A stretch of 23,805 nucleotides of DNA from Lachnospiraceae bacterium (lineage in GTDB: Bacteria > Bacillota > Clostridia > Lachnospirales > Lachnospiraceae): the NCBI GenBank assembly GCA_004558185.1, contig SFDP01000042.1:1-23805 (forward strand). Direction: 5' to 3'. The notes under the pieces were generated by a model that was given only the letters and a program-made list of their open reading frames with translations, made no database searches and was not told the origin of the DNA. Of this stretch, positions 9,101-16,076 are shown piece after piece. The position numbers and the translations under genes were made by a program. The stretch's first letter is position 1. Every line of letters starts with the position of its first letter.

Positions 9101-9199
9101 ATTCTGAAAAAGGGCGTGACCAAGGAGCAGCTTCAAGAAAGGCTATATGGGATTTTTCAGGATAGTGGAGTGGAGGTTTGGAACTGCAGTTTTGCCTGA
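6107..9199 (+). CDS. fkp: Bifunctional fucokinase / fucose-1-phosphate guanylyltransferase (FKP-like)
   Basis: The 1030-residue protein fits the FKP family, which phosphorylates free L-fucose and then makes GDP-L-fucose. The N-terminal pyrophosphorylase domain has PDPGGKRVGSGGATLN at about 77-92 (nucleotide-binding loop) and continues into a beta-helix-like stretch near 400-480. The C-terminal GHMP kinase domain has RVNWGGGWTDTPPY at about 683-696, the ATP loop PKGSGLGTSSILSGA near 800-815 and GAGGGGFLQVIL near 988-999. FKP of Bacteroides is about 950 residues, so length fits. AGGAAAGGA precedes the ATG, 26 bases after the previous stop. Placement after glf and the initiating transferase suggests a fucosylated glycan fed by salvaged fucose. 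No fucosyltransferase is assigned in the window, although either GT upstream could be one. Another 6-deoxy or heptose sugar is a lesser possibility. Confidence 0.88.
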   Translation: MKQTYTNNQLQHLFLQQSCVDAWEEYLRQIKNSRAILWDYVILTASNEEQAAIYQSEIDYRLGLKKLPSRTTYLVLPDPGGKRVGSGGATLNVLKAIAQREQKGEDNFFAGLRILVIHSGGDSKRIPQYSVCGKLFSPVPRVLPDGRSSTLFDEFMIATSMIPGRMQEGMLVMSGDVLLLFNALQIDTQFNGAAAISIKEDVNTGKNHGVFLGDHQDNVQKFLHKQSIETLEKLGAVNRHRQVDLDTGAILLDQNMLASLYSLISTDNQVDSAKFERFVNEKARISFYGDFLYPLAVESTMDDYEKEAPEGELCQELLACRREIWRVLKDYQLKLIRLSPAEFIHFGTTKELRELVTKTVGDYTFLDWKQVVSSNYDGQAGGDQEKTTDYCLHNAFVEAGVIIAPGAYVENSFLSEMVNVEEGAVVSGLNVPPGTRLEKNRVYHGLKLQSGSFVVRVYGVEDNPKGTLEEQGCLMGLPLDSLVKSYGLRIEDLWSGNDHSLWQARLYPVCHSIEEAMHFAEILIKMTSVSGDVTEKEIEEWKKAERMSLYSSFNEADGSAIIPWRENLEDRIRVATFIDRMLKQMPVETALEIFGGNMRRSEQKLLLERVEKADFAEKIRIYYGMAQAAKSELGDFGEADEENYMQLCFCQIQEAIREDVEKRIREDDGRHIAREKVDIALPVRVNWGGGWTDTPPYCQEHGGVVLNAAILLDDILPIRVCVRKLEQPVLELESQDIGAHGIFTKIEEVNDCSNPYDKFALHKAALIACGIIRKGDTRELSHILQTLGGGIYLSTQVINVPKGSGLGTSSILSGACVKGLFEFLGEEIEESVLYDVVLCMEQLMSTGGGWQDQVGGLTGGIKMITTKPGIRQEIQVSGVQLAPRVMEELQQRFALIYTGQRRLARNLLREVVGGYIGNRTQSLKALEEMKRVAVLMRFELEQGNIDEFARLLNRHWELSIELDGGSTNTCIEQIFLACEDLIDGKFIAGAGGGGFLQVILKKGVTKEQLQERLYGIFQDSGVEVWNCSFA

Positions 9200-9208
9200 G
9201 GATAAAAG

Positions 9209-9236
9209 AACCGGGGGATAGCCACCCCGGTTTTTT
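9209..9236. terminator. Bidirectional rho-independent terminator between convergent operons
   Basis: AACCGGGG and CCCCGGTT form an 8-bp stem with an 8-9 base loop. Six T follow on the plus strand. On the minus strand the stem is followed by TTCTTTTAT. It serves both the FKP operon and the convergent YfhO operon. Confidence 0.85.
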
Positions 9237-9248
9237 CACCCTTAAAGA

Positions 9249-11909
9249 TTAATGCCTTTGCTCCCGCCGGCCTTTCAGGTAAAGGCTGATTGGTTTTCCA
9301 TAGAGGCAGAAAAGAAAAACCAGCAGACAAAAAAGGGAGATACAGCCACCGGCATATAAGCCTTTAGGCATAAAAGTCAATTCTATACGGTGATTGCCCT
9401 CCTCCATGGGGACAGAAAGAAACAGTCCTTCAAAGAGCTGCGGCTCAGTCTCTTTGCCATCTACGGTTATTCTCCAGCCCGGTTCATAAGGAAGGGAAAG
9501 AATGAGGTAGCCGGTATCATTGGCATTTACCGTACCGGAGATTCTTGTGGAACCAATAGAGGTCAGCTCCATGGGAGTATTTCCCAGCTTTTCGATGAGC
9601 TGCAGGAAGGGTTCCTCTGCCAGCAGCCAGGTGTCCAGCTTGAGCTCCAGATTATCAGCGGCAGTAATGACTACCCGTTCGCCGGCTTTTCGATAGCCTA
9701 AATCTAAAATATGCCGATTTTTCATTTTCTTAAACTCAGTCTGGACAGTCGTTTCACCGAAGTCAGAGATAACACGCATGGTAGCAGAGGCCACCTGACT
9801 GTTTTTAGAATAGCCGTAATAAAAGCCATCCTGAGGAATCAGCAATGTGGTGCTTGAACCGGTATTGTCATTTTCTATGCTGCAAAAGATATCTTCCGCA
9901 GCGCCCAGCCTTTTGGCCAATTGATTTTGCCGGGTTATGGGCAAAAGTAAGCTGCGGTCAGAAGCCAGGGCATCATCCAATACCACATCCTTGGCATATT
10001 CGCTGTCGACAAACAATTCAGTCAGTTCATATAAAGAAGGTTCGGATTCCGGTTCTGTGGGAGCTTCTCCCTCTAACGGAGGAGCCAGATTCTCCAAAAT
10101 TTCCTCCTCCTGGAGGTTTAGGTCAAAAGCAGGAATAAAATAACCAAAGGGAAGGGTAGCAGAATGCTCATATAAATAAAGATTTCCTTCCTGGTCAACC
10201 AACTGCTTCAGGGGATTTTCCTCCTTGTCGCTTTTGGATATGGTATAAGGTACGTTTAACAGGGCTCGGGTAAAAAGGGTGGCGCCGTCAAAGCTGTAAA
10301 ATACCTTGCTGCTCTTTAAGCCATATTCCTCATAAAAAGCATTTACCAGTCCGTTTCCGGTAGAGGAGAAATAGGATGCAGAAGGATAGCCAAAAAGCAT
10401 ACCATCATTATTAGTTACCCGATTGTCCCGTTCAAAGCGGGAAAATTCCTGATCGGCTACCAGGGTTCGATCCACCAGAATCTCATAGGAGCCATAATCG
10501 GACAGGTACTGGCTTCTGGAAACCGTTGGACAACTGGTAAGGAAGGTATTTAAGCCCGCCTCCAGCATTACCAGAGCAAGGGAAAGAAAAAGTAAAAGAT
10601 GGGTAACTCTGGCAGAATTTCGATAGGCTTGAAGCAAAAAGGCATAACCTAACAAAAAGATCAGGGTGAGCAGAAAGCTGCGATTGGTAAAAGCATCATC
10701 CGTGACTAGTTTTTGGCAAAACACCAAAAAGATGACCAACCCCAGAAAAACCTGGGAAATATCTCTCTTGGAAATTTCTTTAATTTCCAGAAAGGCTTCC
10801 AGGGCAATCGTCAGTACCAATAAAATATATAAATAGGACTGACGGCTGGGCAGAGAGTTGGGATAATTCATACCATGCCAAAGGAAGCTCAGTACATTGC
10901 TGGAGAAGCTGATCAGCAGGAAGCAAAGAAGGATAAGCTTGCCTATTTTCTGACGGCTGGGGATGTTTTTTGAAATAATGTATAAGGGTACCAGTACCAA
11001 AACGATAGTCCCGCAGTATAGATTAGGCCAGTGATCCAGCCCCAGTTCTACGGCCACATCCATACAATGTCTGGCCAGAACGTCAAAAACAGCAAAATAG
11101 GCCTTTCCCTCGGACGGGAAGGCAGAACCGCTGAATTCGGTCAGACTCAGTGCAGAAAGCTCCGGCAGCAGCAATACGGCTGCCATGCCCCCGGATAAAA
11201 GGGAAAATGCGGCAAATTGTCCGCAGGCTTTCAGCTTTTTGGCAGTCTGTGGAAGTAAAACCAGCAAAAAATATAAGACCAGATAGATACACAGCATAAT
11301 GCACAGGTAATAATTGGACAGAATGGAAACGGTCAGGGTAATACAATAGAGCTTGTATTTTCCTTCAAAAGCCAGACGTTCCAGTCCCAGAATAACCAGG
11401 GGGGCAAGCATGACTACATCCAGCCACATGACATTCCAGTTGTAGGCTGCCATAAAGCCGGAGAGGGAATAAAATACGGAAAAGAGAACCAGAGAAGGAG
11501 TCTTTTTCTGAAAATGGTGACGAAAATAGTAGCAGCTTGTAAATCCCATAAGACCGATTTTCAGTACCACCAGATAGGTCTGAAATTCAATCAGAAAATT
11601 TTCCGGTACAAAAATTGCCAGCCAGTTGAAGGGACTGGCCAGATAATAGACAAAAAGAGCCAGGAAATTGGAGCCAAGACCCGTTTTCCAGGAAAAAAGC
11701 AAGGAATCTCCATTTTTTAATTTGTCATAAAACTCGTTTAAAAAAGGAAAGTACTGGTGATACATATCCACATGCAAAAAAGAACGGTCACCGAACGGAT
11801 ACACTCCCCGAATGATAAAAATAACCAGCATTAATAGTATGGGAATAAGAAAAGCCGTCAGATATATGGAGTGACGCCGAGCGAAGGCAGTAAATTTATT
11901 CATTTCCAT
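9249..11909 (-). CDS. YfhO-family polytopic membrane protein (GT-C-like, teichoic-acid glycosylation)
   Basis: YfhO-family proteins are multi-pass membrane proteins. In Bacillus the YfhO/CsbB system adds sugars to lipoteichoic acid outside the cell. This 886-residue copy has a first helix at about 15-34, then the conserved extracytoplasmic motif GDRSFLHVDMYHQYFPF (40-56), whose Asp resembles the GT-C catalytic acid. About a dozen further hydrophobic helices follow up to residue 440, then a long extracytoplasmic domain and a last helix at about 855-875. Its start overlaps the end of the LtaS-like gene by 14 bases. ATG at 11909 has GAAAGGG upstream; ATG at 11903 is also possible. The overlap suggests translational coupling and a shared polymer. 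Donor sugar unknown. Confidence 0.88.
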   Translation of the reverse strand: MEMNKFTAFARRHSIYLTAFLIPILLMLVIFIIRGVYPFGDRSFLHVDMYHQYFPFLNEFYDKLKNGDSLLFSWKTGLGSNFLALFVYYLASPFNWLAIFVPENFLIEFQTYLVVLKIGLMGFTSCYYFRHHFQKKTPSLVLFSVFYSLSGFMAAYNWNVMWLDVVMLAPLVILGLERLAFEGKYKLYCITLTVSILSNYYLCIMLCIYLVLYFLLVLLPQTAKKLKACGQFAAFSLLSGGMAAVLLLPELSALSLTEFSGSAFPSEGKAYFAVFDVLARHCMDVAVELGLDHWPNLYCGTIVLVLVPLYIISKNIPSRQKIGKLILLCFLLISFSSNVLSFLWHGMNYPNSLPSRQSYLYILLVLTIALEAFLEIKEISKRDISQVFLGLVIFLVFCQKLVTDDAFTNRSFLLTLIFLLGYAFLLQAYRNSARVTHLLLFLSLALVMLEAGLNTFLTSCPTVSRSQYLSDYGSYEILVDRTLVADQEFSRFERDNRVTNNDGMLFGYPSASYFSSTGNGLVNAFYEEYGLKSSKVFYSFDGATLFTRALLNVPYTISKSDKEENPLKQLVDQEGNLYLYEHSATLPFGYFIPAFDLNLQEEEILENLAPPLEGEAPTEPESEPSLYELTELFVDSEYAKDVVLDDALASDRSLLLPITRQNQLAKRLGAAEDIFCSIENDNTGSSTTLLIPQDGFYYGYSKNSQVASATMRVISDFGETTVQTEFKKMKNRHILDLGYRKAGERVVITAADNLELKLDTWLLAEEPFLQLIEKLGNTPMELTSIGSTRISGTVNANDTGYLILSLPYEPGWRITVDGKETEPQLFEGLFLSVPMEEGNHRIELTFMPKGLYAGGCISLFCLLVFLFCLYGKPISLYLKGRREQRH

Positions 11910-13710
11910 TTTCCCTTTCTTCCATCAATAGATAATATTGTACAATAGCGTATTTTAACAGCTCTTCCTCTTTTTCCTTAATTTCATAAGAGGTTCCCCT
12001 GGCATCCTGTACTTCAATAGAGGAGAGTACAGGATAATCCTGCCGTAATCCATCCAGAAACTCATGAAGCGGGCTAAGGGGCAGACCGGCTGCTTTAAGG
12101 GTTAGGCTGCCCAGGTAGTTGGGACTGGTATTCATTCCGATAATTTCCTCGATGTCATAATTAGCCCAGATAAAAAAAGGTACCTGGTAACGCAGGCATT
12201 GCTCTTTACGGCTTAAAGCCTGATCGCTCTTATCATTCAGCCTCCAGATATCCCGAACGACTGAATCGGTGGGTTGATGATCACCAAAGAAGACGATCAG
12301 GGTTCTTTCGGATTGATCCTGAAAATAACCAATGAGCTTTTCAATCTCCCTGTCTGATACCTTGAGAAGAGACAGGTATTGACTGAGGGCAAAGCTGTCA
12401 CTGCCTTCGACCTTTACATCAGGGGTGAAATCAGTATAGGCATCGGTGTAGGAGGAATGGTTCTGCATGGTTACATTAAAGAGAAAAAGAGACTTTCCCG
12501 CTTCTTTTTCTTCAAACAACTGAATAATTTTTTCATAATCGGACTCATCGCTAACGTATTTACGGATCTGTTTTGGTGAGGTAAAATCTTCCAGCGAAAG
12601 GAAGGAATCAAAGCCCAGCCAGGGGTAGACCTGATGGCGATGCCAGCCGGTAGCTCCATAAGGATGAAGGGCTATGGTGGAATAACCTAATTCCTTAAGA
12701 TAGGAGGCCAGAGAGGGCATTTCACCATTTATGTATTGCTGGTAAGGTATGCTGCCCTGCGGAAGAAAGGCCATGGTTCCCCCTGTTAAAAACTCAAATT
12801 CCGTATTGGCAGTATTCCCTCCAAGAACAGAAACGCCAAGGTAGCCGGACTGAGTATTCTCAGCTCCCTCCAGTAGAGAACGGACAAAGGGAATATAGTC
12901 CTCGCTGCTGGAAAATTCACCCAAAATATTCAGGTCGGAAAAAGCCTCATTCATAATGACAATGATATTTGGGGTATTTTTTGCTTCCAAAGTGGTCTGA
13001 AAGGACTCAATATCAGAATAAGGCTGCGACAGCCCTTCCTGCAAAATTTCTTCAGCTCTTTCTTTTGAGTAGCCTTCCGGTTTTTCTACAAAAAGATATT
13101 GAAGCTGCATACAGAAAGCAACCACAGTTCCATCCTTATAGGTCATGGTGGTAGGTGTGAACAGCTTATCATATAGGCGAAAGCGATATAAGCAGTCATT
13201 GCTTTGTGTATAGTTGACGAAAGCAGTCAATAAAAAGAACGATATTAAGGCACCTGACACACGCAGCTTTATAAAAGTGACAGATATGTCACAATAGGAG
13301 GATATAAGCAGCACAAGGGCAAACAGAGCTAAAACGATAGCTGCTTGCTTATCCAGCCGATAATTATAATTGTCAGCAACGCTGGCAGCCGTTTTGACAG
13401 ACAGGATATCCCATGGCATGACAGGTGCTGATCGGAAATCCAGTACAAAATAATTTACCAGGCCAACGATGGCAAAAATAACAGCTTCCACCCAGAGTGC
13501 AATTCTTCCTTTTTTAAATATGAAAAGTCCCAGTGCCATGACTAATTCAAAAAAGATGATATTCAGGCATTGAATCCCCGGCAGCATGGTCTCGAAAGGA
13601 TTATGGGTATAAAATTCCATTAAGTAGAAAATAATGATTGGGACAGCGAATAACAGGAAAAAAGAGACAATCCTTCTTCTGTTTTGTTTGAGTTTTATCA
13701 GAATATCCAT
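11896..13710 (-). CDS. LtaS-type phosphoglycerol transferase (sulfatase fold)
   Basis: LtaS-type enzymes polymerise glycerol phosphate from phosphatidylglycerol on the outer membrane face. With the start at 13710 the protein has 604 residues: five membrane helices within the first 170, then a sulfatase-fold domain. Visible active-site residues are E255 (VIMNEAF), the nucleophile T300 (GGNTANTEF), and D477/H478 (FFGDHQP). These positions fall very near those known for Staphylococcus LtaS. The in-frame ATG at 13722 would add four residues, but the GAGGAG ribosome binding site lies between it and the ATG at 13710, so 13710 was chosen. It overlaps the YfhO-like gene. It could make lipoteichoic acid or modify another glycolipid with phosphoglycerol. 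Confidence 0.9.
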   Translation of the reverse strand: MDILIKLKQNRRRIVSFFLLFAVPIIIFYLMEFYTHNPFETMLPGIQCLNIIFFELVMALGLFIFKKGRIALWVEAVIFAIVGLVNYFVLDFRSAPVMPWDILSVKTAASVADNYNYRLDKQAAIVLALFALVLLISSYCDISVTFIKLRVSGALISFFLLTAFVNYTQSNDCLYRFRLYDKLFTPTTMTYKDGTVVAFCMQLQYLFVEKPEGYSKERAEEILQEGLSQPYSDIESFQTTLEAKNTPNIIVIMNEAFSDLNILGEFSSSEDYIPFVRSLLEGAENTQSGYLGVSVLGGNTANTEFEFLTGGTMAFLPQGSIPYQQYINGEMPSLASYLKELGYSTIALHPYGATGWHRHQVYPWLGFDSFLSLEDFTSPKQIRKYVSDESDYEKIIQLFEEKEAGKSLFLFNVTMQNHSSYTDAYTDFTPDVKVEGSDSFALSQYLSLLKVSDREIEKLIGYFQDQSERTLIVFFGDHQPTDSVVRDIWRLNDKSDQALSRKEQCLRYQVPFFIWANYDIEEIIGMNTSPNYLGSLTLKAAGLPLSPLHEFLDGLRQDYPVLSSIEVQDARGTSYEIKEKEEELLKYAIVQYYLLMEERENGNE

Positions 13711-13718
13711 AAATCTCC

Positions 13719-13877
13719 TCATTTTTTATAGGACAGCATCCATACTTCGTAACTTTTCAGTACCCTTATCTTCATGAGCATAAATTGATACAGATCACCT
13801 TCGATGATGTATTTGTGCTCATTGAATAGACGTTTTCTTACGGCCAGCGCAGCGAATTGCGTGTACCTGCTGAACAG
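13719..13877 (-). other. Long leader of the LtaS-like gene containing a small open frame
   Basis: The 306-base interval 13723-14028 holds two divergent promoters and this leader. On the minus strand 52 codons are open from 13877 to a TGA at 13721-13719. The last part (ATG at 13781, 20 codons, ending EVWMLSYKK) stops in an ATGA overlap with the alternative LtaS start at 13722. No convincing ribosome binding site precedes it; GAAGGTGA is about 13 bases upstream. It may be a leader peptide, the remnant of a lost gene, or chance. I do not recognise the peptide. Confidence 0.3.
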
Positions 13878-13894
13878 CTACCAAACTTCTACTA

Positions 13895-13922
13895 ATTATA
13901 ATGCTTTTTGAAGCTAATGCAA
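13895..13922 (-). promoter_or_regulatory. Promoter of the LtaS/YfhO operon
   Basis: Read on the minus strand: TTGCAT (13922-13917), 16-base spacer, perfect TATAAT (13900-13895). Predicted start is about 13888, giving a leader near 178 bases. Confidence 0.6.
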
Positions 13923-13970
13923 GACTTTAGATTCTTAAGAATTTTTAAACCTTTTTAGAGAAAAAGGGTA

Positions 13971-13999
13971 TTGACAAATTCTGAAGGACAGAGTAGTAT
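13971..13999 (+). promoter_or_regulatory. Promoter of tRNA-Arg(ACG)
   Basis: TTGACA at 13971-13976, 17-base spacer, TAGTAT at 13994-13999, about 30 bases before the tRNA. Confidence 0.75.
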
Positions 14000-14028
14000 A
14001 TTCTTGTTGCTGTTACAAAAGCATATAG

Positions 14029-14102
14029 GTACGCTTAGCTCAGCTGGATAGAGCGTTTGGCTACGGACCAAAAGGTCGGGGGTTCGAATCCTCTAGCGTA
14101 CA
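14029..14102 (+). tRNA. tRNA-Arg (anticodon ACG)
   Basis: The complete cloverleaf is visible: acceptor GTACGCT / AGCGTAC, D arm GCTC / GAGC, anticodon arm TTTGG-CTACGGA-CCAAA, T loop TTCGAAT, discriminator A. The anticodon ACG would be read as ICG after deamination. CCA is not encoded. Confidence 0.95.
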
Positions 14103-14114
14103 TGGATTTAAAGT

Positions 14115-14151
14115 AGGGAATGCTTGAATATTAAGCATTTCCTATTTTTTT
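14115..14151 (+). terminator. Rho-independent terminator of tRNA-Arg
   Basis: AGGGAATGCTT pairs with AAGCATTTCCT over 11 bp with one G-T wobble and a 7-base loop, followed by ATTTTTTT. Confidence 0.85.
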
Positions 14152-14254
14152 ATTCATTGAAGTGGTAATGAAAAATAAGAATTTTCACTTTCGGATTTAG
14201 GTAAATTTCAAATCGAATTAATAGTTTTTTTAGAAAACCTTTAGACTGCACACA

Positions 14255-14283
14255 TTGAATCCATGTCCGATTTATGATACAGT
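14255..14283 (+). promoter_or_regulatory. Promoter of the lgt-family gene
   Basis: TTGAAT at 14255-14260, 17-base spacer, TACAGT at 14278-14283. It gives a leader of about 24 bases before the ATG at 14314. Confidence 0.55.
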
Positions 14284-14313
14284 AGTAAAAATTAGGAAAG
14301 AAGAGCGAGTTTT

Positions 14314-15075
14314 ATGTATAATGATTTATTTTCCATTGGCCCTGTAACGATACGCGGTTATGGGCTGATGATTGGTTTGGGTATTGTTGCTGCCATGCTT
14401 TTGGGAGAGTGTCGGGCAAAGAAGAGGGGACTTAATGGAGAAGCCATATATGGGCTTACTTTCTTTGCTGTAGTGACAGGCTTTGCAGCAGCGAAGCTAT
14501 TGTTTATTTTGACCCAATGGGAGAGTTTCCTAAAAAATCCTAAGGCCTACTTATCCTTTGAGGGTTTCGTGGTTTTTGGGGGAATTATTGGTGCAATTCT
14601 CAGCCTCTATCTGTATTGCAGGGTAAAAAAACTGGATTTGCTCGATTATCTGGACTTAATGGCTCCTTCAGTAGCATTGGCTCAGGCTTTCGGGCGAGTG
14701 GGGTGCTTTTTGGCAGGCTGCTGTTATGGGAGGGAAACGGATTCCTGCATAGGGGTAGTTTTTACCCATTCAGCATATGCACCTAATGGGGTAAAGCTGT
14801 TACCCACCCAATTGTTTATGTCTGCCGGGGATTTACTGTTGATGCTTATTCTTCTCTGGTATAGCAGTAAGGAGAGAATGAAGGGAAGAACGACAATGCT
14901 GTATCTTATCTTATACAGCTTGGGACGCTTTGCTTTGGAATTTTTGCGAAACGATAATCGGGGCACCGTAGGAATACTTTCGACCTCGCAGTTTATCGGT
15001 ATTTTAACGGCGATAGCGGGAGCTATTGGTTATTGGATTATCTTACCAATGCTGGAGAAAAGGAATGTTGAATGA
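14314..15075 (+). CDS. lgt: Prolipoprotein diacylglyceryl transferase family protein (divergent Lgt)
   Basis: Lgt moves a diacylglyceryl group from phosphatidylglycerol to the lipobox cysteine of prolipoproteins. This 253-residue polytopic protein has the family layout: RGYGLMIGLG (14-23), GRVGCFLAGCCYG (127-139), LLPTQLF (162-168) and GRFALEFLR (204-212). Two residues that matter in E. coli Lgt differ. The catalytic His region reads GFVVFGGIIGA (84-94) with F where H is expected, and the signature Asn after GRxG is Cys. The Cys-rich form occurs in Clostridia from my memory of the family. It may be a true Lgt variant or a paralog with another lipid-transfer role. AGGAAAGAAG precedes the ATG. 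Confidence 0.8.
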   Translation: MYNDLFSIGPVTIRGYGLMIGLGIVAAMLLGECRAKKRGLNGEAIYGLTFFAVVTGFAAAKLLFILTQWESFLKNPKAYLSFEGFVVFGGIIGAILSLYLYCRVKKLDLLDYLDLMAPSVALAQAFGRVGCFLAGCCYGRETDSCIGVVFTHSAYAPNGVKLLPTQLFMSAGDLLLMLILLWYSSKERMKGRTTMLYLILYSLGRFALEFLRNDNRGTVGILSTSQFIGILTAIAGAIGYWIILPMLEKRNVE

Positions 15076-15129
15076 TCGGGTTAAAGCCAGTCTGATTTCG
15101 AGTAGGCACAGAGGAAAACAGGAGAGCAT

Positions 15130-15579
15130 ATGACGAAGCAGGAATTTTTAGAAGGATTGAGAAGACATTTGTCGGGAAGCATGGAATATCGTCAGGTGAA
15201 TGAGCATCTGCGCTATTACACAGAGTATATCGACAGTCAGATCCGCCAGGGAAAGAGTGAGGAACAGGTGATGCAGGAGCTGGGTGATCCCAGGCTTATC
15301 GCTAAGACACTGACCGGCATGGAAGGAACAGATACCGTGCGTGAGGAATACCGGGAAGAATATATTGAAGATGATGATAAAGTGAACTCCAATGATCATT
15401 ATATACATTTTAATGGAAAAACACTTCGCATTCCAGGCTGGTTGTTCAGTGTTCTTGTCTGCCTTGTCCTATTCTGTGTGTTGACGGTAGTATTTACTTT
15501 AATCTCATGGCTGTTGCCTTATATGCTGGTAATTTTTGCCGGAGTGATGCTGTATCGTTTTATTCGAAGCATTCTGTGA
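15130..15579 (+). CDS. DUF1700/HAAS-domain membrane protein
   Basis: The 149-residue protein opens with MTKQEFLEGLRRHL and continues with YYTEYID, GKSEEQVMQELGDPRLIAKTL, the helical pattern of the HAAS/DUF1700 domain (residues 1 to about 65). A charged linker follows, then a hydrophobic C-terminal hairpin of one or two membrane helices (about 104-140). Such proteins usually sit beside PadR-type regulators and act in envelope-stress signalling. No PadR gene is present here; the gene lies 54 bases after the Lgt-family gene. CAGGAGAG lies 4-6 bases upstream of the ATG. Precise function is unknown. Confidence 0.75.
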   Translation: MTKQEFLEGLRRHLSGSMEYRQVNEHLRYYTEYIDSQIRQGKSEEQVMQELGDPRLIAKTLTGMEGTDTVREEYREEYIEDDDKVNSNDHYIHFNGKTLRIPGWLFSVLVCLVLFCVLTVVFTLISWLLPYMLVIFAGVMLYRFIRSIL

Positions 15580-15676
15580 TATGGCGAAAGAGTATATCCT
15601 TATGGCAGCAAAAGAAGAGCTGCACAGCAGCGGTTTTGTGGGTTCTGAATAGACAATAAATTTTAATTGATGAAAT

Positions 15677-15702
15677 GAGGGGAAAATACCTTTTGAACTT
15701 CC
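15677..15702. repeat. Degenerate copy of the GGGGTCAAAA/TTTTGACC palindrome
   Basis: GAGGGGAAAATACC followed by TTTTGAACTTCC matches the palindrome at 3460-3488 except for a missing TC and base changes in the right arm, so pairing is partly lost. It lies in the 229-base gap before the Asn-rich small gene. A separate hairpin, GCAGGA-TAA-TCCTGC, sits at 15778-15792 just before that gene's ribosome binding site. Confidence 0.45.
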
Positions 15703-15808
15703 CACCATATTTATAGGGTGCCTGGTATAAAATAAAAAAAAGCAGTCATACTACTCTATGTAACCAAAAATATCTATGCAGGATAATCCTGCGGAAAAGG
15801 AGTAGACA

Positions 15809-15988
15809 ATGGCAAAGAACGATTACAATGCAACGCAGAATGCATCTTCTAATGCATCCTCAAACAAGGGAAGCAATGCAAGCAGCAATAAGGCTCAGAA
15901 CAAATCCACCAACGCTTCTCAGAATGCAAACAATGCAAGTAATGCCGATGGGAGCAACTGCAAAGACTCCAGGGGAAACAAATATTAA
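15809..15988 (+). CDS. Small Asn/Ala/Ser-rich protein (59 residues)
   Basis: ATG at 15809 has AAAAGGAG 6 bases upstream. The 59 codons end at TAA and are followed 22 bases later by a strong terminator, so this is a well-framed gene despite its size. The product is extremely biased: repeats of the type NASSNASSNKGSNASSNK, with more than half the residues Asn, Ala or Ser, a single Cys near the C-terminus and the ending RGNKY. It is hydrophilic with no signal peptide or membrane segment, and so probably disordered and cytoplasmic. It resembles no enzyme. A small spore-associated or stress protein is possible but unsupported; I do not recognise the family. Confidence 0.75.
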   Translation: MAKNDYNATQNASSNASSNKGSNASSNKAQNKSTNASQNANNASNADGSNCKDSRGNKY

Positions 15989-16010
15989 GGATTGAAAGTG
16001 GAAAATAGAA

Positions 16011-16041
16011 GGGCAGGTTCGGTTGAACCTGTCCTTTTGTC
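16011..16041 (+). terminator. Rho-independent terminator after the Asn-rich gene
   Basis: GGGCAGGTTC pairs with GAACCTGTCC over 10 bp with one G-T wobble and a GGTT loop, followed by TTTTGTC. It separates this gene from the methyltransferase operon, whose promoter begins at the next base. Confidence 0.85.
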
Positions 16042-16070
16042 TTGAAAAATTTCCTTTACTCGATTAATAT
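16042..16070 (+). promoter_or_regulatory. Promoter abutting the methyltransferase start (possible leaderless mRNA)
   Basis: TTGAAA at 16042-16047, 17-base spacer, TAATAT at 16065-16070. The -10 ends 7 bases before the A of the ATG at 16077, so transcription would begin at or next to the start codon. Confidence 0.5.
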
Positions 16071-16076
16071 AGGATT

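Noticed and set aside
8828..9136. Minus-strand frames inside the 3' end of the FKP gene
   Set aside because: Antisense to the conserved GHMP kinase motifs, with no independent signals.
15581..15652. 23-codon frame starting ATGGCGAAAGAG after the DUF1700 gene
   Set aside because: No ribosome binding site, no match; its GCTGC-ACA-GCAGC hairpin is more likely part of a weak gene-end structure.
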